A stretch of 64,000 nucleotides of DNA from Allobosea sp. Root381 (GTDB lineage Bacteria; Pseudomonadota; Alphaproteobacteria; Rhizobiales; Beijerinckiaceae), in contig NZ_LMJT01000041.1 in assembly GCF_001429395.1 (NCBI RefSeq), positions 197,452 through 261,451 on the forward strand, written 5' to 3'. Shown here piece by piece: positions 25,059 to 33,823 of this stretch. The notes beneath the pieces were generated by a model. It had not been told where the DNA came from and ran no database searches. It saw only the letters and a list, made by a program, of their open reading frames with translations. Position 1 is the first letter of the stretch. Every line of letters begins with the position of its first letter. Position numbers and translations under genes: made by a program.

Positions 25059-26111
25059 TCAGGCCGCCTTCTCGTGCTTGGCGAGGGCCGCCCTGGCGCT
25101 GGCGAGCAGCTTGTCGCCGTCGAGCCCCTTCTCCTTGGCGGTCTTGAGCCAGCCCTCGATCACCGGCTCGGTGGTCTTGCGCCAGCGCGCGGCCTCCGCC
25201 TCGTCGATGGCGCCGATGGTGTTGCCGCGCTTGCGGACCATGTCGGAGACGATGATCGCCTGCTCATCCCAGACCTTGCCGGCCATCGCCGCGGCGGCGG
25301 CGCCGGAATTGCGGTCGATCACCGCCTTGAGATCGGGCGCCAGCGCCTCGTACTTGGCCTTGTTCATCGCCAGCACGAAGGTCGCGACATAGAAGGTCGG
25401 CGAGCCCGGAATCTCGGTGTGGTATTTGACCAACTCCTGCACCTTGACCGAAGGCACCACCTCCCAGGGGATGACGCAACCGTCGATGACGCGCTGAGCC
25501 AGGGCCTCCGGCACCTGCGGCACCGGCATGCCGATGGCATTGGCGCCGAGCGCCCGCAGCGCCTCGCCGGCGAGCCGCGTCGGGAAGCGCAGCTTCAGAC
25601 CCTTGAGGTCCTCCATCGTCTTCACCGGCTTGTTGGCATGGATCAGGCCATGATCATGCGTCCACAGGCAGAGCGGCTGGACGTCCTTGAGCTCGTCCTT
25701 GAGGTTCTCCTGCGCGTACTCGGTCAGTGCGAGCGAGTTCGGCAGGGCGCGCTTGTTGGCGATGAAAGGCAGCTCGAACGCCTCGAGCCCGGTGAAGCGC
25801 CCCGGCGTGTAACCCGGCAGCGTCCAGACCATGTCGACGACGCCGTCGCGGGCCTGGTCGAAAAGCTGCGGCGGGGTGCCGCCGAGCTGCATCGACGGAA
25901 AGATGTCGATCTTGATCCGCCCGTTCGACTCGGCCGCGACCTTGTCGGCCCAGGGCTTCAGGAACTTCGCATGCGCGACCGCGACCGGCGGGAGGAAATG
26001 ATGCATCCGCAGCGTCACCTCCTGCGCATTCGCGCGGGAGGCTCGCATCACGGCGGGTGCGGCGACGGCCGAACCGGCCAGTGTCAGGAATCGGCGGCGA
26101 TCGAATGTCAT
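25059..26111 (-). CDS. dctP: TRAP transporter substrate-binding protein (DctP)
   Basis: 350-aa periplasmic binding protein. The N-terminus has a twin-arginine-like export signal (MTFDRRRFLTLAGSAVAAPA) ending near ANAQE. The mature protein has the DctP features MHHFLPPVAVAHAKFLKPWA, VDMVWTLPGYTPGRF, the PTRLAGEALRALGAN region that carries the carboxylate-binding Arg of the family, and EVVPSVKVQELVKYH. A substrate of the carboxylic-acid type is expected but not identified. Start ATG follows GGGGAGGGACGTC. First gene of a dctP-dctQ-dctM-rhodanese run. Confidence 0.92.
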   Translation of the reverse strand: MTFDRRRFLTLAGSAVAAPAVMRASRANAQEVTLRMHHFLPPVAVAHAKFLKPWADKVAAESNGRIKIDIFPSMQLGGTPPQLFDQARDGVVDMVWTLPGYTPGRFTGLEAFELPFIANKRALPNSLALTEYAQENLKDELKDVQPLCLWTHDHGLIHANKPVKTMEDLKGLKLRFPTRLAGEALRALGANAIGMPVPQVPEALAQRVIDGCVIPWEVVPSVKVQELVKYHTEIPGSPTFYVATFVLAMNKAKYEALAPDLKAVIDRNSGAAAAAMAGKVWDEQAIIVSDMVRKRGNTIGAIDEAEAARWRKTTEPVIEGWLKTAKEKGLDGDKLLASARAALAKHEKAA

Positions 26112-26350
26112 GACGTCCCTCCCCAAGGCTCATTTGCGCGAAGACTCGCTTACGCGATGTTTTTTTGATTGCCCACTGCGGACAGGCCGATCCCCGGCCA
26201 TTTCTGACGATAGCATGATTGGCGGCGGACGGCGGCGCCGGCCTCCCGGCACCGCATCCACGCAAGAAAGATAGTTGCTGTAGCAACCATTTCCGTCAAG
26301 CCCAGCGAAGGGGCCGAGCGAAGGCACGGCCACGAGTTCACCGCGCATAT

Positions 26351-26380
26351 GAGAAAGCCGCGCCCTGACGGGCGCGGCTC
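26351..26380 (-). terminator. Terminator behind the LysM (Kbp-like) gene
   Basis: Perfect 10-base stem AGCCGCGCCC (26356-26365) / GGGCGCGGCT (26370-26379) with a four-base loop, followed on the minus strand by TTCTC. It lies about 26 bases beyond the stop of the kbp-like gene and in front of the TRAP operon. The T-rich tail is short but the hairpin is strong. Confidence 0.65.
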
Positions 26381-26405
26381 GGAACTGCGGATCATCTGCC
26401 TCGGA

Positions 26406-26849
26406 TCAGGCCTTGGGCGGAATCCGCAACACCCAGCCGGGCAGGATGAGGTCGGGGTTCTTCACCGGAGGCGTGTTGGCCTTGACGATCTCGGTGTATT
26501 TCGCGCCCTGGCCCTTGCCGTAATGCTCCTCGGCGATTTTCCAGAGCGTGTCGCCCTTCTTGACCGTGTAGAACACCGCAGCCGCGACTTCCTTGTTCAC
26601 CGCCAGGTCGGATTCGACAGAGGCGACGCCCGTGGTGTTGCCGAGCGCGAGGATGATCTTCTCCGCCTCCTCGGTCGAAACGGCCTTGCCGGAGACCTTC
26701 ACCTTGTCGCCGTCGATCGAGATCTGCACGTCGGCCGGCAGGCCGTGTCCGGCGAGTTCCTTCTGCAGTTCTTCGGCGGTCGCAGCCTTCGCGGGGGTCG
26801 AGCCGAAGATCTTGGCGCCCGCTTCCTTGATGAAACTGAACAGACCCAT
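26406..26849 (-). CDS. BON-LysM potassium-binding-like protein (Kbp/YgaU family)
   Basis: 147-aa protein with the same plan as E. coli Kbp (YgaU), a cytoplasmic K+-binding protein. The N-terminus MGLFSFIKEAGAKIFG is followed by a BON domain (~22-85, VQISIDGDKVKVSGKAVSTE ... GNTTGVASVESDL) and a LysM domain (~92-145, YTVKKGDTLWKIAEEHYGKG ... PDLILPGWVLRIP). No signal peptide is visible. The start is set by AGGAGGACACGCA upstream. A single-gene unit ended by the hairpin at 26351-26380. Confidence 0.9.
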   Translation of the reverse strand: MGLFSFIKEAGAKIFGSTPAKAATAEELQKELAGHGLPADVQISIDGDKVKVSGKAVSTEEAEKIILALGNTTGVASVESDLAVNKEVAAAVFYTVKKGDTLWKIAEEHYGKGQGAKYTEIVKANTPPVKNPDLILPGWVLRIPPKA

Positions 26850-27158
26850 TGCGTGTCCTCCTGGGGGCATCGGACCAAAAGTGGGATGCACTTTTCGGAT
26901 GAATCCGATGCTAGGGCAAAAACGACAGATCGACACAGCGCGTCCGAATGGACGCGCGTCGATCCGGCGTCAGGCCGTCCATCAACCCCTGTCCGCGTGA
27001 CAAGTGCAAGTCAGGAAAAGCGCAGCGTCGGAATTTCACGTCAGGTCAGAGACGGCCCGGACACCGCTCGTTTTCGGCAAACAGCTTGTCCGCAATGCGC
27101 CTTCCGCCGCCGCGCGGGGGCTGGCACAAGCGCTGGACCATCCTTTTCGGAGTTCCTC
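26850..27158. other. Intergenic region between the divergent kbp-like and haem-binding genes
   Basis: 309 bases that should carry the promoters of both divergent genes. At 26872-26914 there is a repeat-like unit with AAAAGTG..CACTTTT arms followed by CGGATGAATCCGATGCT. The string GAATCCGATGCT recurs at 57525-57536, so it belongs to a dispersed family. No gene and no convincing -10/-35 pair was seen. Confidence 0.5.
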
Positions 27159-27587
27159 ATGCTGAATTCAGCCCAGGCCCAGGCCATCATGTCCGCCGCC
27201 CTCGCCCATGCCGGGACCGCGGGCCTCAAGCCGCTCGCCATCGCGATCCTCGATTCGCGCGGGGCGCAGAAGCTCTTCGTCGCCCAGGACGGCACCAGCC
27301 TGAAGCGCGGCGAGATCGCGCTCGGAAAGGCGCATGGCGTCGTGGCGCTCGGGGTCGGCTCGCGGGCGCTGCACAAGATGGCGCAGGAGCGCCCCTACTT
27401 CATCGAGGCGGCGACCCATGCGGTCGGCGGATCGCTCGTGCCCGTCCCGGGCGGCGTGCTGATCCGCGCGGCCGACGGCGCGGTTCTCGGCGCGATCGGC
27501 ATCTCCGGCGATACATCCGAGAATGACGAGGCGGCAGCGCTCGCCGGCATCGCGGCCGCCGGCCTCGTGGCCGAGACCGGCGCCTGA
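27159..27587 (+). CDS. HbpS/GlcG-family haem-binding protein
   Basis: 142-aa DUF336 (GlcG/HbpS) protein. Conserved segments are LKPLAIAILDSRGAQKLFVA, the KRGEIALGKAHGVVALGVGS helix, and the glycine-rich VPVPGGVLIRAADGAVLGAI / GAIGISGDTSENDEAAA end. HbpS-type proteins bind haem or corrinoids; others accompany glycolate oxidase or diol dehydratases. No signal peptide, so likely cytoplasmic. The ATG has GGAG seven bases upstream. It is a lone gene between two oppositely oriented genes; no glycolate genes are nearby, so the role is open. Confidence 0.87.
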   Translation: MLNSAQAQAIMSAALAHAGTAGLKPLAIAILDSRGAQKLFVAQDGTSLKRGEIALGKAHGVVALGVGSRALHKMAQERPYFIEAATHAVGGSLVPVPGGVLIRAADGAVLGAIGISGDTSENDEAAALAGIAAAGLVAETGA

Positions 27588-27609
27588 GGCTTTCAGGCGA
27601 AACCGGCCG

Positions 27610-30105
27610 TCAATAGCCCTGGACGGAGGAGACCACCTCGCGCGGCGGCGCTGCCGTCGCCGGGCCGAGCCGCAGCGAGTCCCTGACCGCGGGCGAAGGC
27701 CCGGCCAGCATCGAGGGCAGGAGCCCGTCGGTCTGCGCGATCACCGGCTCGTCGCGCAGCGGCGGCAGCGGCAACGGCAGATCGTCCTCGACCGCCGGCG
27801 GGCTGACCCGCTCGCGCATCTCGGCTATCGCGCCCTCGACGGCGTGGAAGCTGAAGCGGACCTTGTGGGTGCCGGCCGGCACCTGCACGGCACGGAACAG
27901 CACATTGGCCCTCAGGATCTCGGTCTCGACACCGTCCACCTGCGCCCGCCACCACGGATGCCAGATGTCGTTCAGGACGACGAAGCCGCCAGCGGCCGCC
28001 GTGACCTCGACCTCGATCTCGGTGTTCTCGTAGCGGGTGAGCCGGACTTCGCCCTTGACCAGGGACGGCCCCTCGGGCGCCGCCTCCGGTGGCTCGACTT
28101 CGAGGAGAACCGCCTGCCGCGGATCGAATTCGGGCCATTGTCCGCCCTGCTTCATGCCCTCGAAATCGGCCAGTTGCCAGCCGCCGGCGAAAAGCACCCG
28201 CGGCAGGGCCCGCGGATTCTCGTAGACGTACCCGTCCTTCGTCCGCGCGACGAGCTTGAGGTCGCCGTCCTGCAAGGAGCGGTCAACCTGCTCGATCGGC
28301 ACGGGCGACGCGATGTAGCGTAGCCCCAGCATGTTCGCGAGGCGGCAGCGATAGGAGGGGAAGAGCGGCGTGAATTTGCGTTCGGAGGGCGAAGCGATGC
28401 CGTCGCGCGTGCCCACGGCCTCAGAAAAATCGGCCAGCCGCAGCGGGTTGTAGCCGAGCGTGTGATCGAAGCCGTGCACCAGCGCGGCATTGGGCCATTC
28501 GAAGCCCATCCCGAGCAGCTCGACGCGATCGCGACGCGGCGAGCCTGCGGGCTGGGCCGTCAGCCGCTTGAGCACCGCGATGGTCTCGTTATGCGTCTCC
28601 GGCCGGAGCACGTCGTAGAGCTGCGGCGGCAGCGCGGTGGATTCGTTGGGGCCGTTATTGACGCCGAGATCAGCCGCCAGAACGCCCGTCACCAGCACGG
28701 CCGCCGCGACCGGCGCCATCCCCCCGCGCCAGCGACGCAGCAGCACGAACACCACCGCCGCGGCTGCAAACCAGCCGAGCGCGAGCGCGACCGGCTTCCA
28801 GGCATCGCGCAGATGTCCTGCCTCCTGCGACAGCGCCAGAGCCAGCCCCGCCACGGCAAGCAGGATCGCTGCGGCAGCGAGCAGGTCGCGCCGGAAGGAG
28901 GTGCCGGGTTCCGCGGTCAGGATGCGGTGCAGGACATAGCCGGACAGGAGCGCGCCGAGCCCGCCCACCAGGAAGGTCGCGTCGGCCGGACGCCGGAACA
29001 CCTTGACGCCCGGCAGATAGTCGTAGGCCAGGCCGAAGACCGGGGTGTAGCGGCCGAGCGCGAACAGCACCATGAAGGCGAAGAGCAGCGTCAGAGGCCG
29101 CACAGCCCTGTCCCAGAGCCAGCCGCGGGTCAGGCCAGGCGCGATCAGGAGCAGCAGCGGCAGGGCGCCGAAATAGACTTGCCCCATGTTCTGCGAGAGG
29201 AACAGCTCCTTGGCCCAGTCCGGATTGTTGTAGGGCCCCCAGAAATCGACCTTCGGGTCCAGCGCACCGAAGAGATCGCCGAAGAACGCGGTCAGCAGCG
29301 ATGCCGGGTGCAGCGAACCGCGGCCCGCCTCCGCCAGATCGATGGCGGGGCGCGTCGTCGCCTCGGCGAAGAGCCAGGTCCAGAGCAGCGGCAGGGCGAT
29401 CGTTGCGATGCCCGCCACGCTTGCGGCCGCGATGGCCGGCAGGCTGCGCCAGACCGCGACCCAGCCGCCCGAGACCCAATGGGCGACGACCATGCCGACC
29501 AGGATGTAGCAGCCAAGCAGAGCGACCTGGTCGGGCTCGAGCACCATCAGCCCGGCCGAGAAGCCCGCGAAGGCGCCCGCCAGCAGCGAGGAGCGCTGCA
29601 GCATGCGGGCCGTCAGCCAGAAGGCGATGGCGAAGAAGGCGAGGCTGGCTATCTGGCCGACATGTTGGACGCGCCAGGCGGCCGAGGCGCCGAAGGCGAA
29701 GACCAGCGCCGCCATCAGCCCGCCGACGGGATGCCAGTTCCGGTCGCGGAAGAACATCATCAGCGCGAGCCCGCCGGCCAGCAGATGCGCCAGCACATAG
29801 GCGTCGACCGCCCGGAAGCTTGGAGAAGGCGAGAGCAGCGCGAGGATGATCGCGGGCGAGAAGATCAGCGACTGGGGGTCTGCGACCTGTGGCGAGCCGC
29901 CGAAGACGTTGTGCGTCCAGAACGGCGACTGCCCCGAATGCAGCGCCTGCGCCAGGAACTGGATCTGCGCCTGGAAATGCGCCTTGGCGTCGAACGGGAT
30001 GGTTACCGCGCCCGACAGCCAGGGCCAGCAAAGCACCGCCCAGACACAAACAAATGCCGTGGCCGCCAGCACATAGCCAGCGCCCTTCCTCGGAAACGCG
30101 TCCAA
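27610..30105 (-). CDS. YfhO-like multi-spanning membrane protein
   Basis: About 831-aa protein with a dozen or more hydrophobic helices in the first ~540 residues and a soluble C-terminal half. Features include WPWLSGAVTIPFDAKAHFQA, VFRRPADATFLVGGLGALLS and the C-terminal GGFVVLNDIWHPWWRAQVDG, characteristic of YfhO/GT-C-fold proteins thought to handle lipid-linked sugars. The plan fits a GT-C membrane glycosyltransferase, with substrate unknown. I set the start at TTG 30105 (MDAFPRKGAG) behind a G-run; a GTG at 30219 would add 38 Pro/Arg-rich residues. Its 3' end is 22 bases from the convergent haem-binding gene. Confidence 0.83.
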   Translation of the reverse strand: MDAFPRKGAGYVLAATAFVCVWAVLCWPWLSGAVTIPFDAKAHFQAQIQFLAQALHSGQSPFWTHNVFGGSPQVADPQSLIFSPAIILALLSPSPSFRAVDAYVLAHLLAGGLALMMFFRDRNWHPVGGLMAALVFAFGASAAWRVQHVGQIASLAFFAIAFWLTARMLQRSSLLAGAFAGFSAGLMVLEPDQVALLGCYILVGMVVAHWVSGGWVAVWRSLPAIAAASVAGIATIALPLLWTWLFAEATTRPAIDLAEAGRGSLHPASLLTAFFGDLFGALDPKVDFWGPYNNPDWAKELFLSQNMGQVYFGALPLLLLIAPGLTRGWLWDRAVRPLTLLFAFMVLFALGRYTPVFGLAYDYLPGVKVFRRPADATFLVGGLGALLSGYVLHRILTAEPGTSFRRDLLAAAAILLAVAGLALALSQEAGHLRDAWKPVALALGWFAAAAVVFVLLRRWRGGMAPVAAAVLVTGVLAADLGVNNGPNESTALPPQLYDVLRPETHNETIAVLKRLTAQPAGSPRRDRVELLGMGFEWPNAALVHGFDHTLGYNPLRLADFSEAVGTRDGIASPSERKFTPLFPSYRCRLANMLGLRYIASPVPIEQVDRSLQDGDLKLVARTKDGYVYENPRALPRVLFAGGWQLADFEGMKQGGQWPEFDPRQAVLLEVEPPEAAPEGPSLVKGEVRLTRYENTEIEVEVTAAAGGFVVLNDIWHPWWRAQVDGVETEILRANVLFRAVQVPAGTHKVRFSFHAVEGAIAEMRERVSPPAVEDDLPLPLPPLRDEPVIAQTDGLLPSMLAGPSPAVRDSLRLGPATAAPPREVVSSVQGY

Positions 30106-30276
30106 CGGACCCCCCAGGTCCCCTGCAGGGCCGGGCGGCGCCACGTGGCGCCAGTCCCCGGCTAGTCGGTGGACCGGACCATGACGCCGGGCAGGTGAAC
30201 CGAAACTGAATGGAATCACGGGTTCGTGAGGATGGACCGCAACAGGGTCAAGCGACGGTAACGCCGATCGCCGAAA

Positions 30277-31512
30277 TCACCGCTTGGCCGCCAGCCAGGC
30301 GGCAAGGACCCGGCGCTCATCCGGCGTCATTCCCGAGAGATTGTTGGGCGGCATCGCATGGGTCATGACGGCTTGTGTCCTGATCGCGCGGGCCTGCGCC
30401 GCGATGCGCTCCGGCTCGTGCAGCAGCACGCCCTTGGGCGGGATCTGGATGCCGGGCCAGGACGGCTCGGGCGCATGGCACATGGCGCAGCGGCCGGTGA
30501 CGATGTCGGTGACGTTCGCAGGCGGCAGCGTCAGGCCGGCCATCAGGATGGGCCGGGCCGCCTCGGCAGGCCTCAGCCCGAGCTGCTCGCGCCCTCCCGG
30601 CGATGAGGCCATCGCTACCCAGAAGGCGATCCAGAGCGCCAGGATCGCGACCACCCAGCACCACCAGGGCGATCTGGCATGGTCGGCATGGCGGATGTTG
30701 AAGAAATGCCGGATCAGCGCGCCGGCCACGATCACCAGCGCCACCAGCAGCGGGATCGTCGCCGAATTGGCATAGGTCACCGGGTAATGGTTCGACAGCA
30801 TCAGGAACAGCACCGGCAGGGTGATGTAGTTGTTGTGCGTCGAGCGCTGCTTGGCGGCCTTGCCGTATTTTGGATCGGGTTTTTCGCCGGCCGTCAGCGC
30901 CGCGATGACCTTCCGCTGGCCGGGCATGATGTTGAAGAAGACGTTGGCGGTCATGATCGTCGCCATCAGCGCGCCGGTATGGATCAGCGCGCCGCGCCCG
31001 GAGAAGACGCTGGCGAAGGCCCAGCTCGCCGCCACGACATAGCCGAAGCCGATCAGCCCCAGCAGCACGTCGTGCCTCCCGAGCGGCGAGCGGCACAGCC
31101 CGTCATAGATCAGCCAGCCGACGACCAGCGCGGCGATGCCGATCACGCCTGCAGCCAAAGGCGAGAGCTGCATCACGGCCGGGTCGATCAGGTAGAGCTC
31201 GGACTGGGCATAATAGACCCAGACGAGCAGGAAGAAGCCCGAGATCCAGGTCCAGTAGCTCTGCCATTTGTGCCAGGTCAGCTCGGCCGGCATCACGGCT
31301 GGCGCGACCATGTATTTCCGCATCTCGTAGAAGCCGCCGCCATGCACCTGCCAGGCGCGCCCGCCCGTTCCGGGCGGGATGTCGGCCGCCGGCTTCAGCG
31401 AGGCGTCGAGATGGATGAAGAAGAAGGACGAGCCGATCCAGGCGATAGCGGTGATCACATGCAGCCAGCGCAGCAGCATGCCTCCCCATTCCATCAGATA
31501 GGCGTCGAGCAT
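30277..31512 (-). CDS. puuD: Urate hydroxylase PuuD (membrane urate oxidase with cytochrome c domain)
   Basis: 411-aa protein of the PuuD (DUF989) family, which oxidises urate to 5-hydroxyisourate at the membrane and passes electrons to a fused cytochrome. The N-terminal part has eight or nine hydrophobic helices starting WGGMLLRWLHVITAIAWIGS. The C-terminal ~80 residues form a cytochrome c domain with CAMCH at 342-346 and an axial Met in THAMPPNNLSGMTPDERR. It is divergent from uraH, whose product takes the next step. The start ATG 31512 gives MLDAYLMEWGG; upstream sequence in frame is not conserved-looking. Confidence 0.92.
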   Translation of the reverse strand: MLDAYLMEWGGMLLRWLHVITAIAWIGSSFFFIHLDASLKPAADIPPGTGGRAWQVHGGGFYEMRKYMVAPAVMPAELTWHKWQSYWTWISGFFLLVWVYYAQSELYLIDPAVMQLSPLAAGVIGIAALVVGWLIYDGLCRSPLGRHDVLLGLIGFGYVVAASWAFASVFSGRGALIHTGALMATIMTANVFFNIMPGQRKVIAALTAGEKPDPKYGKAAKQRSTHNNYITLPVLFLMLSNHYPVTYANSATIPLLVALVIVAGALIRHFFNIRHADHARSPWWCWVVAILALWIAFWVAMASSPGGREQLGLRPAEAARPILMAGLTLPPANVTDIVTGRCAMCHAPEPSWPGIQIPPKGVLLHEPERIAAQARAIRTQAVMTHAMPPNNLSGMTPDERRVLAAWLAAKR

Positions 31513-31640
31513 GCCCGGTATCGCTCCCCTACCGGCGAGACGCGCGGTGGACTTCGGCTGCAGGCAAATTACGGTTGGCGCAAGCCGGCGCGCAAGCTTC
31601 GCGCCGTCGGCAAAAGTAAGGTGGGCTTTCAACCCTCAGC

Positions 31641-31750
31641 CCTCATCCTGAGGAGCCGCGTGAGCGGCGTCTCGAAGGATGGTCCCGTAGGCACCCGAAG
31701 CCTCTGGAGCATCCTTCGAGACGGCCCTTACGGGCCTCCTCGGGATGGGA
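31641..31750. repeat. Multi-armed inverted-repeat unit in the puuD-uraH gap
   Basis: Nested dyads: outer arms CCTCATCCTGAGGAG and CTCCTCGGGATGGG; an inner pair GTCTCGAAGGAT (31670-31681) / ATCCTTCGAGAC (around 31710); and a small hairpin CCCTTACGGG. This composite palindrome type is common between genes in Hyphomicrobiales. It fills much of the 275-base divergent region, so the promoters of puuD and uraH must lie beside it. Confidence 0.65.
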
Positions 31751-31787
31751 GCTGTGCGAAGAGGACCGGACGAAAAGGATCTGACGC

Positions 31788-32141
31788 ATGGCGGGACTGA
31801 CGACGCATATCCTCGACACCCATGGCGGCGTGCCGGCGGCCGGAGTGGCGGTGACGCTGCGCAGCGTCACGGATGGCGCGCGGGAGACGCTGAAGCAGAC
31901 GGCGACCAATGCCGATGGCCGCACCGACGCGCCCTTGCTGAAACCGGAGGAAACGCAGGCCGGAATCTACGAGATCGACTTCGCCATCGGCGCCTATTTC
32001 CGAAAGCGCGGCGTCGAGCTTGCGGACCCCGCCTTTCTCGACATCGTCACGGTGCGCTTCGGCATCGCCGACACCGACCGGCACTACCATGTGCCGCTCC
32101 TCGCCTCGCCCTTCGGCTACACGACCTATCGCGGCAGTTGA
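31788..32141 (+). CDS. uraH: 5-hydroxyisourate hydrolase
   Basis: 117-aa transthyretin-like hydrolase (HIUase), the second step of urate breakdown, converting 5-hydroxyisourate to OHCU. The family marks are all present: the N-terminal LTTHILDTHGGVPAAGV (catalytic His), the internal arginine in VTLRSV, and the C-terminal tetrapeptide YRGS that completes the active site. Length is exactly typical. It is encoded divergently from puuD and followed, after a repeat element, by the gene for the next two steps. No periplasmic signal is seen. Confidence 0.95.
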   Translation: MAGLTTHILDTHGGVPAAGVAVTLRSVTDGARETLKQTATNADGRTDAPLLKPEETQAGIYEIDFAIGAYFRKRGVELADPAFLDIVTVRFGIADTDRHYHVPLLASPFGYTTYRGS

Positions 32142-32165
32142 GGTGCCGCGCTTGACGCCGCCTCC

Positions 32166-32248
32166 CCGTCATTGCGAGCGAAGCGAAGCGATCCAGGGAG
32201 CCGCGCACTCTACGAAACTGGATTGCTTCGCTTCGCTCGCAATGACGG
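32166..32248. repeat. Inverted repeat with CCGTCATTGCGAGCGAAGCG arms, copy 1
   Basis: Arms of about 31 bases (32166-32196 and 32218-32248) pair with one mismatch around a 21-base loop. The arms match those of the element at 46025-46109 almost base for base, while the loops differ. The unit sits between uraH and the puuE-uraD gene. Confidence 0.85.
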
Positions 32249-32318
32249 ATGCAGCATTTCCATTTCACTTCAAAACGTTACCATCCCGACCTGAATCAAT
32301 CTGCGAGCGCGCCGAGCC

Positions 32319-33737
32319 ATGACCGACAGCACCTACCCGCGCGACCTGAAGGGCTATGGCCGCACGCCGCCGCATCCGCACTGGCCGAGCGAGGCGCGCA
32401 TCGCCGTGCAGTTCGTGATCAATTACGAGGAGGGCGGCGAGAACAGCATCCTGCACGGCGACGCCGCCTCCGAGGCCTTCCTCTCCGAGATCGTCGGCGC
32501 CGCCGCCTGGCCCGGCCAGCGCCACATGAACATGGAGTCGATCTACGAATACGGTTCCCGCGCCGGGTACTGGCGGCTCTGGCGGATGCTCACCGAGCGC
32601 AACCTTCCGGTCACCGTCTTCGCCGTGGCGAGCGCGCTGCAGCGCTATCCCGAGATCGTCGCGTCGATGCAGGAGGCCGGCTGGGAGATCGCGACCCACG
32701 GCCTGAAATGGATCGACTATCGCGACGTGCCGGCCGACACCGAGAAGCTCCACATCGCCGAGGCCGTCCGCATCCAGAAGCAGCTCACCGGCGCGCGGCC
32801 GCTCGGCTTCTACCAGGGACGCACCTCCGAGAACACGACGCCGCTGATGATGGCGGAGGGCGGTTTCCTCTACACCGCGGACATCTACAGCGACGAGCTG
32901 CCCTACTGGCTCGCCGGGCCGGACGGGCCGCAGCTTGCCGTGCCCTACACGCTCGACGCCAACGACATGCGCTTCGCCACGCCGCAGGGCTTCAATAGCG
33001 GCGACCAGTTCTTCGCCTATCTGAAGGACTCGTTCGACACCCTCTATGCCGAGGGCGAGGACGCGCCGAAGATGATGTCGGTCGGCCTGCACTGCCGCCT
33101 CGTCGGCCGGCCGGGACGCGCTGCGGCGCTCGCCCGCTTCCTCGACTATGTCCGCAGCCATGACCGCGTCTGGGTCGCGACCCGGCTCGACATCGCCCGG
33201 CACTGGATCCGCAACCACCCGCCGCAGGGCGGCTATCGACCCTCGGCCGTGCCGGAGGCGCTCTTCGTCGAGGTCTTCGGACGCGTCTGGGAGCACGCCC
33301 CCTGGATCGCTGAGGCGACTTGGGCCGCCGGCATCAAGACAGCCCATGACGACCCCGCCTCGCTGCATGCGGCCATGGCGCTCATCATGCGCGCCGGCTC
33401 ACCCGAGCGGCAAAGACAGCTCCTGCTTGGCCATCCGGATCTTGCCGGCAAGCTCGCCGCGGCCGGCGAGATGACGGCGGAATCGGTCGGCGAGCAGGCC
33501 TCGGCTGGGCTCGACCGCCTGACCAGCGACGAGCGCGTCCGCTTCACCGCGCTGAACGAGGCCTACAAGGCCCGCTTCGGCATCCCCTTCATCATGGCGG
33601 TCGCAGGCGCCAACAAGGACGCGATCCTGGCCGCCTTCGAGACCCGCCTGAAGAGCACGCCGGAAACCGAGTTCGAGACAGCGCTCGCCCAGGTCGAGAA
33701 GATCGCGCTGCTGCGGCTGAAGGAGATCATGCGGTAG
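32319..33737 (+). CDS. puuE: Bifunctional allantoinase (PuuE) / OHCU decarboxylase (UraD) fusion
   Basis: 472-aa fusion enzyme. Residues ~1-305 are a PuuE-type polysaccharide-deacetylase-fold allantoinase (FVINYEEGGENSILHGDAAS, HMNMESIYEYGSRAGYWRLW, ATHGLKWIDY). Residues ~308-472 are 2-oxo-4-hydroxy-4-carboxy-5-ureidoimidazoline decarboxylase, with the catalytic His region FGRVWEHAPWIAEATWAAG, LLLGHPDLAGKLA and FGIPFIMAV. It therefore joins the third urate step and the next ring opening, completing urate to allantoate with puuD and uraH. PuuE/UraD fusions are known in Proteobacteria. Genes for allantoate use are not in the window. Confidence 0.93.
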   Translation: MTDSTYPRDLKGYGRTPPHPHWPSEARIAVQFVINYEEGGENSILHGDAASEAFLSEIVGAAAWPGQRHMNMESIYEYGSRAGYWRLWRMLTERNLPVTVFAVASALQRYPEIVASMQEAGWEIATHGLKWIDYRDVPADTEKLHIAEAVRIQKQLTGARPLGFYQGRTSENTTPLMMAEGGFLYTADIYSDELPYWLAGPDGPQLAVPYTLDANDMRFATPQGFNSGDQFFAYLKDSFDTLYAEGEDAPKMMSVGLHCRLVGRPGRAAALARFLDYVRSHDRVWVATRLDIARHWIRNHPPQGGYRPSAVPEALFVEVFGRVWEHAPWIAEATWAAGIKTAHDDPASLHAAMALIMRAGSPERQRQLLLGHPDLAGKLAAAGEMTAESVGEQASAGLDRLTSDERVRFTALNEAYKARFGIPFIMAVAGANKDAILAAFETRLKSTPETEFETALAQVEKIALLRLKEIMR

Positions 33738-33748
33738 GCGGGTTCGTC

Positions 33749-33777
33749 ATTCTCGGGCGAAGCGCAGACCCGAGAAT
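33749..33777. repeat. Inverted repeat, ATTCTCGGG/CCCGAGAAT arms
   Basis: Nine-base perfect arms (33749-33757 and 33769-33777) around an 11-base loop, just after puuE-uraD and before the convergent SDR gene. The arms resemble those of the 7746-7778 element, and 'gtcat' precedes the left arm. It may also serve as a terminator for the convergent genes, but no T-run is present. Confidence 0.55.
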
Positions 33778-33823
33778 CTCTCCCGAGAGGTGCTCGGGTC
33801 GAGCCCGCATGATGCTGCTCGCG

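Noticed and set aside
27610..30219. Longer YfhO-like reading with 38 extra N-terminal residues from GTG 30219
   Set aside because: The extra segment is Pro/Arg-rich and has no ribosome site, while a TTG at 30105 follows a G-run and gives a sensible start.
31641..31750. Possible insertion-sequence remnant
   Set aside because: There is no transposase and no target-site duplication; only palindromic arms of the dispersed repeat type are seen.
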